64,000 bases of DNA from Roseiarcus sp963737365 (GTDB taxonomy: Bacteria; Pseudomonadota; Alphaproteobacteria; Rhizobiales; Beijerinckiaceae). Numbering within the stretch: position 1 is the first letter of the stretch; each line of letters begins with the position of its first letter. Under the pieces are notes generated by a model. That model had not been told where the DNA came from. It worked only from the letters and a program-made list of their open reading frames with translations, and did not search any database. The position numbers and the translations under genes are program-made. Where the stretch lies: NCBI GenBank assembly GCA_963737365.1, contig CAVTSD010000003.1, positions 124,001 to 188,000 on the forward strand, written 5' to 3'. Of the stretch, positions 8,303 to 19,092 are shown one piece after another.

Positions 8303-9337
8303 ATGAGCAAGGCTTTCTCCAGATTCGCCCCCGACATGTTCACCATGCTCCTGGTCGCGACCGTCGTGCTAGCGAGTTTCGCCCCGCCGAATGCGACGTT
8401 CGAACTGCCGGTCAAGATCGCGACCGACATTGCGATCGCCTTCATGTTCTTCCTCTACGGCGCACGCCTGGCGACCGCGAATGTGATCGCGGGCGTCGCG
8501 CATTGGCGGCTGCATGCGCTCGTGCTCGCGTCCACCTTCGTCATGTTCCCGGTCATCGGCCTCCTCCTCTTTCATTCTCTGCCGCAATGGCTCGTGCCGG
8601 GCCCGCTCGCTTTGGGCATCCTCTATCTCTGCCTCCTGCCGTCGACGATCCAATCCTCGCTCGCCTTCACCTCGATCGCCGGCGGCAATGTTCCCGCGGC
8701 GATGTGCTCGGCGACGCTGTCGAGTCTCATCGGCGCCGTGTTGACGCCGGTGCTGGTCGGAATTTTCGCATCCGCCCGCGGCGGCGCGCCGACGGGCGAC
8801 GCGATCCGCGAGATCGCCCTCCTCCTGATCGCGCCGCTTCTCGCCGGCCAGTTGTTGCGGCCGTGGATCGGCGGCTTCGTCCTGCGCCACAAGGCCGTTC
8901 TGTCCGCGACCGACCGGGGCTCGATTCTGCTTGTGGTTTATGGCGCTTTTGGCCATGCGGTCAGCGCGGGGCTCTGGCGCGCGCTGCCGCTCAGCGGCTT
9001 CGCCGTCATGATCGTCATCGAGGCTCTGGTTCTCGCCTTCATGCTCTTCACCACCCGCTTCGCCGCGAAGACCTTGGGCTTCAACCGCGAGGACACGATC
9101 GCCATCGTGTTCTGCGGCTCGAAGAAGAGTTTGGCGGCCGGCGTGCCAATGGCGGGCGTGCTGTTCCCCGGCCCGGACCTCGGCATGATCCTCCTGCCGA
9201 CCATGCTCTTCCACCAGATGCAGCTCATGGTCTGCGCCGTGCTTGCGCGCCGCTGGGCAAGCCAGAAGGCGGCGGAAGCGGAAGCGCAGTCTCCAGCCCT
9301 CGCGCCGCCACTCGGAGCCGTCGCGCCGGCGAGATGA
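8303..9337 (+). CDS. Bile acid:sodium symporter family transporter
   Basis: A 344-residue membrane protein with about ten hydrophobic helices from residue 12 to 320 and a short polar, Ala-rich C-terminus. It matches the SBF-like/YfeH branch: the paired crossover motifs are in STIQSSLAFTSIAGGNVPAA (about 113-132) and the conserved FCGSKKSLAAGVPMA (about 270-284). Members import organic anions or vitamin precursors with sodium. The divergent LysR gene next to it is the probable regulator. ATG 8303 is used, with only a weak ribosome site. Confidence 0.87.
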   Translation: MSKAFSRFAPDMFTMLLVATVVLASFAPPNATFELPVKIATDIAIAFMFFLYGARLATANVIAGVAHWRLHALVLASTFVMFPVIGLLLFHSLPQWLVPGPLALGILYLCLLPSTIQSSLAFTSIAGGNVPAAMCSATLSSLIGAVLTPVLVGIFASARGGAPTGDAIREIALLLIAPLLAGQLLRPWIGGFVLRHKAVLSATDRGSILLVVYGAFGHAVSAGLWRALPLSGFAVMIVIEALVLAFMLFTTRFAAKTLGFNREDTIAIVFCGSKKSLAAGVPMAGVLFPGPDLGMILLPTMLFHQMQLMVCAVLARRWASQKAAEAEAQSPALAPPLGAVAPAR

Positions 9338-9405
9338 ATGGCGCGCGAGCCCAAGCACCGGCCAGACGATGCTTGGGAAGCTTCACTCAAAGACGGCTAG
9401 CGTCC

Positions 9406-10044
9406 TCACGCCGTGCGCCGCATCGCCCCGTCCGCCGCGTCGGCGATCGACTTCGCCCCGAACAGGATGAAGATCACGCCCACGAGCCGCGTCACCACGA
9501 CCCCATGGGTCAGAAAAAATCGCCGCACCGGGGCCAAGCCGGCAGCGAAGATCAGGGTCACGTCGGCGAGCAGAAAGCCAACGAAGGCGGCTATAAACAT
9601 CTGGGGCGCGTCGGCCATTTTCAGCGCCCCGATATAGGGGGCGACGATGGCCGAGAACATCGCCAGCGCCACCGGATAGGATTTGGGGTTGGTGAGCCCG
9701 AACGCCATGCCGGTCGCGAGCGGACGCGCGGCGCCGACCGTGCGGGGAGGCATGTCCTTCCTGGTCATGACGGCGCGGGCGCCGAGATAGAGGAGATAGA
9801 GCCCGCAAACGAAGCCGAGGAGCTCGAATAGAGCAGGCCCGATGCGGTTCGCCCCGACGATCGCCGCAACCGCGAGCGCGCCCCAGGTCACATCTCCCAC
9901 CAGATGACCGCAGATGAACCAGGCGCCCGACGCCCGCCCGCGCGACGCCGCAAGGGTGAACAAGGCAAGGAACGCTGGCCCCGGCGTGACGACGTAGAGA
10001 TAGGCCGCCGCGAGGGAGGCCAAGAGGATTTTGGGATCAGTCAT
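9406..10044 (-). CDS. LysE family amino-acid exporter
   Basis: The 212-residue length, six predicted membrane helices and the N-terminal VTPGPAFLALFTLAASRGR segment are typical of the LysE/RhtB export family; the conserved GLTNPKSYPVALAMF follows near residue 130. Members export basic or neutral amino acids or related metabolites. The ATG at 10044 overlaps the mutS stop (ATGA), so it is translated after mutS, although the functional link is probably only operonic. Confidence 0.88.
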   Translation of the reverse strand: MTDPKILLASLAAAYLYVVTPGPAFLALFTLAASRGRASGAWFICGHLVGDVTWGALAVAAIVGANRIGPALFELLGFVCGLYLLYLGARAVMTRKDMPPRTVGAARPLATGMAFGLTNPKSYPVALAMFSAIVAPYIGALKMADAPQMFIAAFVGFLLADVTLIFAAGLAPVRRFFLTHGVVVTRLVGVIFILFGAKSIADAADGAMRRTA

Positions 10045-12734
10045 TCGGCCTTGTCCCGGATCAGCCGCCTCAACTTGTAAAGGGCCTCGAGCGCATCGCG
10101 CGGACTCATCGCGTCGGGATCGAGCGCCATGAGCGCGGCGCGCATCTCGTCGGGCGCGGGCGGCGGGGACGGCTCCCGCGGCTCGTAGGAGAAGAGCGGC
10201 AGCGCATCGAGCGAGCTGCTCGATCGAGACGCTTCGAGGCTAGCGAGCACCTGTCGGGCCCGCTTGACGACCGAGGGCGGCAGCCCCGCCAGCTTCGCGA
10301 CCTGGATGCCATAGGAGCGGTCGGCCGCGCCATGCACCACCTCATGCAGGAAGGCCAGCGCGCCCTTGAACTCGGTCACCCGCATGGTGAGATTGACGAG
10401 CCGCGGCAGCGTCTCGGAGAGCGCGGTCAGCTCATGGAAATGGGTGGCGAACAAAGCCCGCGAACGGTTGACGGCGCTCAAATGCTCGACGCAGGCGTAT
10501 GCGATCGAGAGCCCGTCGAAAGTCGCCGTGCCGCGTCCGATCTCATCCAGGATCACGAGCGAACGAGGGGTCGCCTGGTTGAGAATAGCCGCAGTCTCGA
10601 CCATCTCGACCATGAAGGTCGAGCGCCCACGCGCGAGATCGTCCGCGGCGCCGACGCGCGAGAACAGGCGATCGACGATCCCGATATGCGCGCGCGACGC
10701 TGGCACATAGGCGCCCATTTGCCCGATCAATGCGATGAGCGCGTTCTGCCTGAGGTAAGTGGACTTGCCCGCCATATTGGGGCCGGTGACGACGGCGATG
10801 CGCCCGCCTTTGCCTGCTTCTCCCGTAAGATCGCAATCGTTGGCGACGAACGGCTCGCCTGCTTCTCTCAGCGCCGCCTCGACCACTGGATGGCGTCCGC
10901 CTTCAATCCGGAAGCTCAATGAGGCGTCCACCAAGGGCCGTGTCCAATTGCGCTTGACCGCGAGTTCGGCGAGCGCGGCGGCGACATCGATCTCCGCCAG
11001 CGCTGCGCCAAAGCCGCGCAGGACTTCGCCCTCGGCGAGGCAGGCTCGGCGCAGACGCTCGAACGCCTCGAGTTCGAGCGCGAGCGCTTGGTCCGCCGCG
11101 GAGGCGATGCGCGAGGCAAGATCGGCGAGCGCGTTGGTAGAGAAGCGCATTGCGCCAGCCATCGTCTGGCGATGGATGAAAGTCGCATTGTGCGGAGGCC
11201 TGAGCAGCGTCTCGCCGACAGCCTGAGGCGTCTCGATGAAGTAGCCGAGAAAGTTGTTGTGCTTGATCTTGAGCTGCTTGACGCCCGCTTCGTCGGCGTA
11301 GGACGCCTGCAGCCCCGCGATCACGCGGCGGCTTTCGTCGCGCAGGCTCCGCGCTTCGTCGAGCGCCGAGACTGCGCCCGCGCGCACGAACCCGCCGTCG
11401 CGCTTAAGCAGCGGCAACTCGTCGGCGAGCGTGGCTTCAAGATCGCGCCCAACTTCGGCGCAATCGGCGCGGAGCCTCGCATAGGCGCTGAGCAGTGCGG
11501 GCGGCAGATCCTCGGCGGCCTCGAGAATGCTGGCCAAAGCCGCTGCCGCGGCTAGGCCGTCGCGAACGGCGGCGAGGTCCCGCGGCCCGCCGCGATCGAG
11601 GCTCAAACGCGCAAGCGCTCGCAAAAAGTCGGGCGCGTGCATGAGCGCCCGGCGCAAGGCGTCGCGCATCGGCGCTGCTTCGACCAGGAAATCAAGCGAC
11701 TCGAGCCGCCTGTTGACGGCTTCTGGATCGGTCAGCGGGCTCGCCAGCCGCTCGGCCAAGAGGCGCGCGCCTGCGGGGGTCACGGTGAGGTCAATCGTCG
11801 CCAGGAGCGAACCCTCGCGGGCGCCGCTCAGGGTTCGCGTGAGCTCGAGGTTGGCGCGCGTCGCCGGATCGATTTCGAGGCTCGCGCCGCGCGCCCGCCG
11901 GGTCGGGGGCGAGAGCGCGGGCCGGGCTTCGAACTGGGTGCGCTTGACGTAAGCCAGCGCCAGCGCGGCGGCGGCGACCTCGGCGCGCGTGAACGCGCCG
12001 AAGCCGTCGAGGGTTTCGACGCCGTAAAACTCGCAGACCCGGCGTTCAGCCGCCGCGCCGTCGCCGCCATCGCGAGCGAGCGGCGTAACCGGCACACGCA
12101 TTTCACGCACGATCTGGGAAAACAGCGGTTCGTCGTGCACCGCTTGCGAAGCGACGACCTCGCTCGGTTCGAGGCGCGCGAGCTCCGCCGCAAGGCCCGC
12201 TTCGTCCGTCTCGCTGAGGGCAACCGCGCCCGTCGACAGGTCGAGCGCGGCGAGCCCATACACCTGTTTTCCCTCGCTCGAACGCACCTTCTGAACGGCC
12301 GTCAAAAGGCGCGCCCGGCCGGGCTCCAAGAGCCGCTCCTCGGTGATCGTGCCGGGCGTCACAAGCCGCACGACGTCCCGCTTGACGACCGACTTCGGTC
12401 CCCGTTTTTTTGCGGCCGCTGGGTCCTCCATCTGTTCGCAGACGGCGACGCGATGGCCAAGCGCGATCAGCCGGTTGAGGTAATCATCGGCGCGCTCGAC
12501 AGGCACGCCGCACATGCGGATGTCCTCGCCTTCGTGCTTGCCGCGCTTCGTAAGCACGATACCGAGCGCCCGGCTGGCGACTTCCGCGTCGTCGAAGAAC
12601 AGCTCGTAGAAATCGCCCATCCGGTAGAAGAGCAGGCAACCCGGATTAACCGCCTTGATCTCCAGATATTGCGCCATCATCGGCGTGAGGCGCGCGGCGG
12701 TCTCGGAATTGGGGCTGTCGCTGGAGGCGTCCAT
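10041..12734 (-). CDS. mutS: DNA mismatch repair protein MutS
   Basis: A full-length 897-residue MutS. The mismatch-wedge region has FYRMGDFYELF near residue 40. The ATPase shows Walker A GPNMAGKSTYLRQ, the TFMVEMVETA segment and Walker B VILDEIGRGTATFDG. A C-terminal helical region follows (KLRRLIRDKAE). It recognises mispairs and recruits MutL. The gene begins at ATG 12734 with an 83-base gap from the end of the thi operon and its stop overlaps the LysE-type gene. Confidence 0.97.
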   Translation of the reverse strand: MDASSDSPNSETAARLTPMMAQYLEIKAVNPGCLLFYRMGDFYELFFDDAEVASRALGIVLTKRGKHEGEDIRMCGVPVERADDYLNRLIALGHRVAVCEQMEDPAAAKKRGPKSVVKRDVVRLVTPGTITEERLLEPGRARLLTAVQKVRSSEGKQVYGLAALDLSTGAVALSETDEAGLAAELARLEPSEVVASQAVHDEPLFSQIVREMRVPVTPLARDGGDGAAAERRVCEFYGVETLDGFGAFTRAEVAAAALALAYVKRTQFEARPALSPPTRRARGASLEIDPATRANLELTRTLSGAREGSLLATIDLTVTPAGARLLAERLASPLTDPEAVNRRLESLDFLVEAAPMRDALRRALMHAPDFLRALARLSLDRGGPRDLAAVRDGLAAAAALASILEAAEDLPPALLSAYARLRADCAEVGRDLEATLADELPLLKRDGGFVRAGAVSALDEARSLRDESRRVIAGLQASYADEAGVKQLKIKHNNFLGYFIETPQAVGETLLRPPHNATFIHRQTMAGAMRFSTNALADLASRIASAADQALALELEAFERLRRACLAEGEVLRGFGAALAEIDVAAALAELAVKRNWTRPLVDASLSFRIEGGRHPVVEAALREAGEPFVANDCDLTGEAGKGGRIAVVTGPNMAGKSTYLRQNALIALIGQMGAYVPASRAHIGIVDRLFSRVGAADDLARGRSTFMVEMVETAAILNQATPRSLVILDEIGRGTATFDGLSIAYACVEHLSAVNRSRALFATHFHELTALSETLPRLVNLTMRVTEFKGALAFLHEVVHGAADRSYGIQVAKLAGLPPSVVKRARQVLASLEASRSSSSLDALPLFSYEPREPSPPPAPDEMRAALMALDPDAMSPRDALEALYKLRRLIRDKAE

Positions 12735-12817
12735 TGCCGCAAACCTAGCAAATCAGCGCGCCGAGCGCAGGCCCAAGGCCGAGGATATCCACGGCGCGCA
12801 CACGCGGCCGGCGAAAA

Positions 12818-13702
12818 TCAGCGGCCCGAACGCAGCCCGGTCTGGATCAGCGGCCCGGCTCCCGCGCCGAGCGTGACATCCCGGCCGCGCTCGATCGACT
12901 GGCGCACGAACGCCTTCGCCGCAGCCACAGCCTCGGGCAAGGAGGCCCCAAGCACGACGTTGGCGGCGATGGCGCTCGACAAGGTACAGCCCGTGCCATG
13001 CAGGTTTTTGGAGGCGAGTTTCGGCGCAGCGAAACGGTGAATGGCGTCCTCTGTCACCAGAAGGTCTACAGCCTCTCCGCCTTCAAGGTGACCGCCCTTC
13101 ATCAGAACCGCTCGCGGGCCGAGCTTCAACAACGCCTTGCCCTGGCGCGCCATGTCCGCTTCGCACTCCACGACTCGCTCACCGAGCAGCGCGGCCGCTT
13201 CGGCAAGATTTGGTGTGAGGCAGTCGATGAGTGGCAGCAGCTTATGAGTGATCGCCTCGACAAAACCTGCGCCGCTGAGCGCGTCTCCGGAGGACGCGAT
13301 CATGACAGGATCGCAGATGACAACGGTTCTCATCCCGCCCTTCGGCCCCCCCTTTCCCCGGGGGAGAACGGACGCGCCCTCTTTTTCTGCAGGGCTCCTG
13401 GATAAGCGCTCCAAGAGTGTTCCCGCTACGACGTTGACGATCTCCGCACTGCCAAGCATGCCGATCTTGATCGCCGCGACGGCGAAATCCTCGAGCACCG
13501 CGTCGATCTGGGCGCCAACGATTCCGGGCGGTGAATAGTGTATCGCCTGGACCCCGAGCGTGTTCTGAGCCGTCAGCGCAGTGACCACGCTCGCGCTGTA
13601 GACGCCAAGCGCCGCGAAGGTCTTGATGTCGGCTTGAATTCCGGCGCCGCCGCCAGAATCAGAACCGGCGATGGTCAGGGCGATCGGGAGCCTTTGGTTC
13701 AC
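12818..13702 (-). CDS. thiD: Hydroxymethylpyrimidine/phosphomethylpyrimidine kinase ThiD with an internal repeat-derived insert
   Basis: ThiD phosphorylates HMP and HMP-P to supply HMP-PP for thiamine phosphate synthesis. The N-terminal ribokinase-fold signature is TIAGSDSGGGAGIQADIK; GCTLSSAIAANV near the C-terminus carries the catalytic-loop glycines. GTG 13702 overlaps the thiE stop (GTGA), giving 294 residues. About 24 residues around SVLPRGKGGPKGGMR (DNA about 13330-13405) interrupt the region that normally runs straight into VVICDPVM; they are encoded by a dispersed repeat. The reading frame stays open, so the enzyme may tolerate the insertion as a surface loop. Confidence 0.93.
   Translation of the reverse strand: MNQRLPIALTIAGSDSGGGAGIQADIKTFAALGVYSASVVTALTAQNTLGVQAIHYSPPGIVGAQIDAVLEDFAVAAIKIGMLGSAEIVNVVAGTLLERLSRSPAEKEGASVLPRGKGGPKGGMRTVVICDPVMIASSGDALSGAGFVEAITHKLLPLIDCLTPNLAEAAALLGERVVECEADMARQGKALLKLGPRAVLMKGGHLEGGEAVDLLVTEDAIHRFAAPKLASKNLHGTGCTLSSAIAANVVLGASLPEAVAAAKAFVRQSIERGRDVTLGAGAGPLIQTGLRSGR
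13330..13405. repeat. Dispersed extragenic-type palindromic repeat, copy 2 (inside thiD)
   Basis: The plus strand reads TCTCATCCCGCCCTTCGG, then a C-run, CCTTTCCCCGGGGGAGAAC and a CTCTTTTTCTGCAGGGCTCC tail. It is the same style and orientation as the copy at 6072-6150 and keeps the thiD frame open. It encodes PRGKGGPKGG where the other copy encodes PRGGGGRR. Confidence 0.6.
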
Positions 13703-14352
13703 GCCGGCCGCGTCGCCGCCACCCAATCGCGCGCACGCGCCTCGGGATCGGCGTTGAGCGTGATGTCGGTCACGACGGAGACAATGTCGGCGCCGGCCGT
13801 GAGACACAGCTTCGCCCGTTCGACGTTAAGTCCGCCGATCGCCACCAGCGGGATGGCTCCGATGCGGCGCTTCCACACGCCGATCTTCTCCAGCCCCTGC
13901 GGGGCGAACGCCATGGCCTTGAGCTTGGTCGGATAGATCGGCCCGAGCGCGACGTAATCGGGCGCGAAGGTAAGCGCCCGCACGAGCTCTGCGTCGTCGT
14001 GGGTGCTGATTCCGAGCCTGATCTCCGCCTTGCGCACGGCGAGCACGTCGGCGTTGTCGAGATCCTTTTGACCAAGATGAAGCCAGGGCGCCCCCTCGTC
14101 GATTGCGACACGCCAATAGTCGTTGACGACAAGGCTCGCGCCCGCAGGCTTGCAAGCAGCGAGCGCCAACCGAGTCTCGCGCGCGACCGCCGCCTCGTCT
14201 CGATCCTTGATGCGGAGCTAAATCAGCCTCGCGCCGACGCGGACCAGTCGGGCGACCCATTCGGCGCTATCGACGATAGGATAAAAAGGGTCGAGGCCGG
14301 GCTCCGGTCTCTTTTGAGGTGGGATGGCGCTGCCGGAGGCCTCGTCGCTCAC
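13699..14352 (-). pseudogene. thiE: Thiamine-phosphate synthase ThiE, interrupted by an in-frame amber codon
   Basis: Read through one TAG, the frame gives a complete 217-residue ThiE. It starts at GTG 14352, overlapping the thiG stop (GTGA), and ends at TGA 13699, overlapping the thiD start. Codon 45 (14220-14218) is TAG exactly where ThiE proteins have Gln in the QLRIKD pyrophosphate-binding motif; the rest of the motif (LRIKD) follows directly. Downstream, NDYWRVAIDEGAPWLHLGQ, IGGL and the C-terminal IVSVVTDI segment are intact. A single C-to-T change explains it. A downstream restart (for example TTG at 14169) would lose the substrate motif. This may be a real nonsense mutation, a sequencing error, or suppression. 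Confidence 0.9.
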
Positions 14353-15146
14353 GTGAGGACCGCCCGGCCGACAACAGGCGTCGAGGGCGCCGCCATGTCG
14401 CGCGACTCCATGGGGCCCGCCAGGAAGGCGGCGCGGCCCGCGTCAATCGCCTGGCCGAAGGAGCGCGCCATCGCGATGGGATCGCCCGCCTTCGCGACAG
14501 CGGTGTTAAGCAGCACGCCGTCGTAGCCAAGCTCCATCGCCGCCGCGGCGTGCGACGGCACGCCGAGGCCGGCGTCGACGATCAACGAAATCTCGGGGAA
14601 ATGCGCCCGCATCGCGCGCAGCCCAAAGACGTTGTTGAGCCCCTTGCCAGAGCCGATGGGCGCGCCCCAGGGCATCAACACCTTGCAGCCAGCTTCGATC
14701 AGCCGTTCGGCGACCACGAGATCTTCGGTCGTGTAGGGGAAGACGTGGAAACCGTCGGCTGAGAGAATACGCGCCGCTTCAACGAGCCCGAATGGGTCCG
14801 GCTGTAGGGTGTCGGCTTCGCCAATCACTTCAAGCTTGACCCAGGGCGTGCCGAACACTTCGCGCGCCATTTGCGCCGTCGTCACGGCCTCTTTCACGCT
14901 GTAACAGCCCGCGGTGTTTGGCAACACGCGGGCGCCGATCTCGCGGATCAGTCGCCAAAAATCCTGCCCTTCCTTGACGCGCGCCGACTCGCGCCGCAAC
15001 GACACCGTAAGGATCTCCGCCCCACTCGCCCGCGCAGCCTCCGCAAGGATCGCGGGCGAGGGATATTGCGACGTGCCAAGCATGAGCCGCGAGCGAAAGC
15101 TCAGGCCGTAGAGAGTGAAGTCGGAATTGGAGGTCATGATCTTCAC
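14349..15146 (-). CDS. thiG: Thiazole synthase ThiG
   Basis: ThiG condenses deoxyxylulose phosphate, dehydroglycine and the sulfur from ThiS thiocarboxylate into the thiazole phosphate of thiamine. The 265-residue protein has the family start (LYGLSFRSRLMLGTSQYPSP), the Schiff-base Lys in WVKLEVIGEADTLQPD (near residue 105), and phosphate-binding PWGAPIGSGKGL and DAGLGVPSHAA loops. The GTG at 15146 overlaps the thiS stop (GTGA); an ATG three codons in (15137) is an alternative. It lies second to last among the biosynthetic genes controlled by the TPP riboswitch. Confidence 0.96.
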   Translation of the reverse strand: MKIMTSNSDFTLYGLSFRSRLMLGTSQYPSPAILAEAARASGAEILTVSLRRESARVKEGQDFWRLIREIGARVLPNTAGCYSVKEAVTTAQMAREVFGTPWVKLEVIGEADTLQPDPFGLVEAARILSADGFHVFPYTTEDLVVAERLIEAGCKVLMPWGAPIGSGKGLNNVFGLRAMRAHFPEISLIVDAGLGVPSHAAAAMELGYDGVLLNTAVAKAGDPIAMARSFGQAIDAGRAAFLAGPMESRDMAAPSTPVVGRAVLT

Positions 15147-15340
15147 CCGCCCTGCCGGGGCGCCAGGATTTCGATCCGGTCACCGTCCTTGACCGGCGTC
15201 GACGCGCGCGCCCGCGCCGGCACGAACTCGCCGTTGAGCGCAGTCGCGACCTTGGCCTCGCCGAAGTCGAGCGATTGCACGGTTTCCGCGAGCGTGGCCG
15301 CAGGAACGTCCCTGAGTTCGCCGTTGACGACCAGCCTCAT
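15143..15340 (-). CDS. thiS: Sulfur carrier protein ThiS
   Basis: The 65-residue ubiquitin-like carrier ends in the required Gly-Gly (APRQGG), which is adenylated and converted to a thiocarboxylate before sulfur transfer to ThiG. The N-terminal MRLVVNGELR strand and the central ALNGEFVPA are family-typical. Its ATG overlaps the thiO stop (ATGA) and its stop overlaps the thiG start. Confidence 0.95.
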   Translation of the reverse strand: MRLVVNGELRDVPAATLAETVQSLDFGEAKVATALNGEFVPARARASTPVKDGDRIEILAPRQGG

Positions 15341-16305
15341 GCGAGCGCTCCCACCCGCTCGAGCGCCAGCGTCGCCGCGCGCTCCGCGAAAGCTGGCGCG
15401 AGCAGAAATCCGTGGCGATAAAAGCCGTTAATGAAAATCCGTTCGCCGCGCTCCTCGATGCGCGGCTCGTTGTCGGGATAGGCGGGCCTGACGTCAGCGC
15501 TCATCTCGAGGATCTCGGCTTCCCCGAACGCTGGATGAAGCGCGTAGGCTGCGCTCAGAAGTTCGATCGCCGAGCGCACGCTGACTGCGCCTTTGTCCGC
15601 GCTCTCGATCATCGTCGCGCCGATCATGAATTCGTTGTTCGCCCGCGGAACGATGTAGAGGGGAATGCGAGGATGCAGAAAACGCACCGCGCGCGCGAGC
15701 GTCACCTCACGCGAGCGGATGCGCATCATTTCGCCGCGCACGCCGCGCAATTCGGGAAGCGCCTTGCGGGCCGCCCATCCCCGGCAATCGATGACCACAT
15801 CCGCCTTACCAGGAGTTTCGCCATCCGCGCCAAAACGGATTTCGCCGCCCTTCGCGCGCAAGCGCTCGGCCAGCGCCGACAAGGCGACGCGCGGGTCGAG
15901 ATGGCCTTCGTTCGCGAAGAACAGCCCGTTACGGAAGCGCCCGGCCAGATCCGGTTCGAGCTCCGCAATGCCCGCTTCGTCCACCCGCACATGCGCTTCC
16001 GTCCGCGTCGCGAAACGGTCGATCTCGCTTGCGTCGCGGGGCGGCGCAACAACCAGGGTGCCCCTGGGCGTCACACCGGGAACGCGCGCGCTCCACCAAT
16101 CCATCGCGCGCTGCCCAAGATCCACGACGCGTTGCGGCGCGCTTTCGCCCTCGCAGAACGGCGCGAGCATGCCGCCGGCAAGCCACGACGCGTTGCCGCC
16201 GAGTTCACGCGACCGCTCAAGAAGTGTGACATTCGCGCCGCGCTCGGCGAGCGTAACCGCGGTCGTCAGACCGACGACGCCCGCGCCAACGACGGTCGCG
16301 CGCAT
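15337..16305 (-). CDS. thiO: Glycine oxidase ThiO
   Basis: ThiO is the FAD-dependent oxidase that supplies dehydroglycine for thiazole synthesis in aerobes, replacing ThiH. The N-terminal dinucleotide-binding motif is VVGAGVVGLTTAVTLAERGA, followed by LLERS and WLAGGMLAP. The C-terminal part has GFYRHGFLLAP, the usual flavin-contact end. Start ATG 16305 follows the thiC stop by four bases with GAGG close by, giving 322 residues. An oxygen-dependent ThiO fits an aerobic organism. Confidence 0.94.
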   Translation of the reverse strand: MRATVVGAGVVGLTTAVTLAERGANVTLLERSRELGGNASWLAGGMLAPFCEGESAPQRVVDLGQRAMDWWSARVPGVTPRGTLVVAPPRDASEIDRFATRTEAHVRVDEAGIAELEPDLAGRFRNGLFFANEGHLDPRVALSALAERLRAKGGEIRFGADGETPGKADVVIDCRGWAARKALPELRGVRGEMMRIRSREVTLARAVRFLHPRIPLYIVPRANNEFMIGATMIESADKGAVSVRSAIELLSAAYALHPAFGEAEILEMSADVRPAYPDNEPRIEERGERIFINGFYRHGFLLAPAFAERAATLALERVGALA

Positions 16306-16309
16306 CGCC

Positions 16310-18130
<1,821 letters not shown>

Positions 18131-18196
18131 TGCCGTCTCCTCGCATATCAGGTCCGGGTGCGGGAATCGGGCGGGCCAAAAGGAGGATCTAGGCCG

Positions 18197-18295
18197 CTTC
18201 AGTCCCTTCGCCGGCATGACCCGGATCAGGTTCAAAGGGTTCGGCTTGTCGCCGTCTCAGCCCCGTTCGGGACGCCCCTCGAGCGAGGTCAATGT
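18197..18295 (-). promoter_or_regulatory. TPP riboswitch (THI box)
   Basis: On the minus strand the conserved elements appear in order: GGGGCTGAGA (pyrimidine-sensing side), then ACCCTTTGAACCTGATC and CGGGTCATGCCGGCGAAGGG (pyrophosphate-sensing side). These are the standard TPP aptamer core sequences. It sits in the leader of thiC and should control thiC-thiO-thiS-thiG-thiE-thiD. Confidence 0.97.
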
Positions 18296-18411
18296 GGTCC
18301 CGGCGGTCGGGACTGTCAATCCCATCAAAGTTATCGCTTGTGCGGGGGCAAATGAATATTGCGAGCCAACGCAATGTTCGTATTGCGACGAGATCCCGCG
18401 AGCGTCCCGCC

Positions 18412-18987
18412 CTACCTGTTCGAGGGCATGGCCGGCCGCCCGTTCGCTCGCTTGCGAGAGGCGAAGCGCGCCGCGAGATGCGCGACGCCGGGAACGCGTC
18501 TTGTCACGGTGGCGGCGTGCATACGCCATCGACGCAGAACAGCGACGGCTGCGTTTTTGTACGGGGCCACGATCTGGTCCGCGTAGTGATGAAACGCCAT
18601 TAGCTTCTCATACGCCTTGACGAACCATGGCATGGTCATCAGTCGATGCTTCGTCAAATCGAAGATCGCCGGGATGAGCGCGACCGCGAGAATCTTTAGA
18701 ACGATCCAGGCGATTGCGCCGCTGATCACGTACCCCATCGCGATCGCGATAGTGGCCACCACCAGAAGCGGCTCAACGATCAAAAAAGGCACAAGGAAAA
18801 TCAAGAGAACGATGGGCGCCGGCAACCGATCGACCAGCACCGCGAAGGACTGCTTGAAACGCGCCCAGGGGATAATTGCTGCAATCGTTCGCCCGATTGC
18901 GGCCAGGCCGTCCCACACCCAGGCGACGACCAAAAACACCATCGCCAGGGCGAGCAGGGCGGTGCGTCTTACTCGGGGCCGCTTCAT
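18412..18987 (-). CDS. Conserved membrane protein, function unknown
   Basis: A 191-residue protein. An N-terminal helix (about 8-27), a hydrophobic block at 52-105 consistent with two or three helices, and a polar tail rich in Arg and Ala are visible. FDLTKHRLMTMPWFVKAYEKL near residue 120 looks like a conserved amphipathic segment. I do not assign a function. The ATG at 18987 follows GGGA; the upstream in-frame Met at 19029 has no ribosome site. It is divergent from pal. Confidence 0.7.
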   Translation of the reverse strand: MKRPRVRRTALLALAMVFLVVAWVWDGLAAIGRTIAAIIPWARFKQSFAVLVDRLPAPIVLLIFLVPFLIVEPLLVVATIAIAMGYVISGAIAWIVLKILAVALIPAIFDLTKHRLMTMPWFVKAYEKLMAFHHYADQIVAPYKNAAVAVLRRWRMHAATVTRRVPGVAHLAARFASRKRANGRPAMPSNR

Positions 18988-19092
18988 TGTTCCCAGAATC
19001 CCGTGAGTCCCTAAAGCACTCGTCTTCACGACTGCGTGAAGATGCCGATCAAACGCGGCGAGCGCAAGGCATTGTGGGCCGCAATATGGCCA

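Noticed and set aside
13699..14169. Shorter functional ThiE from an internal TTG start
   Set aside because: It would lack the first strand and the QLRIKD substrate motif, so it could not be an active synthase.
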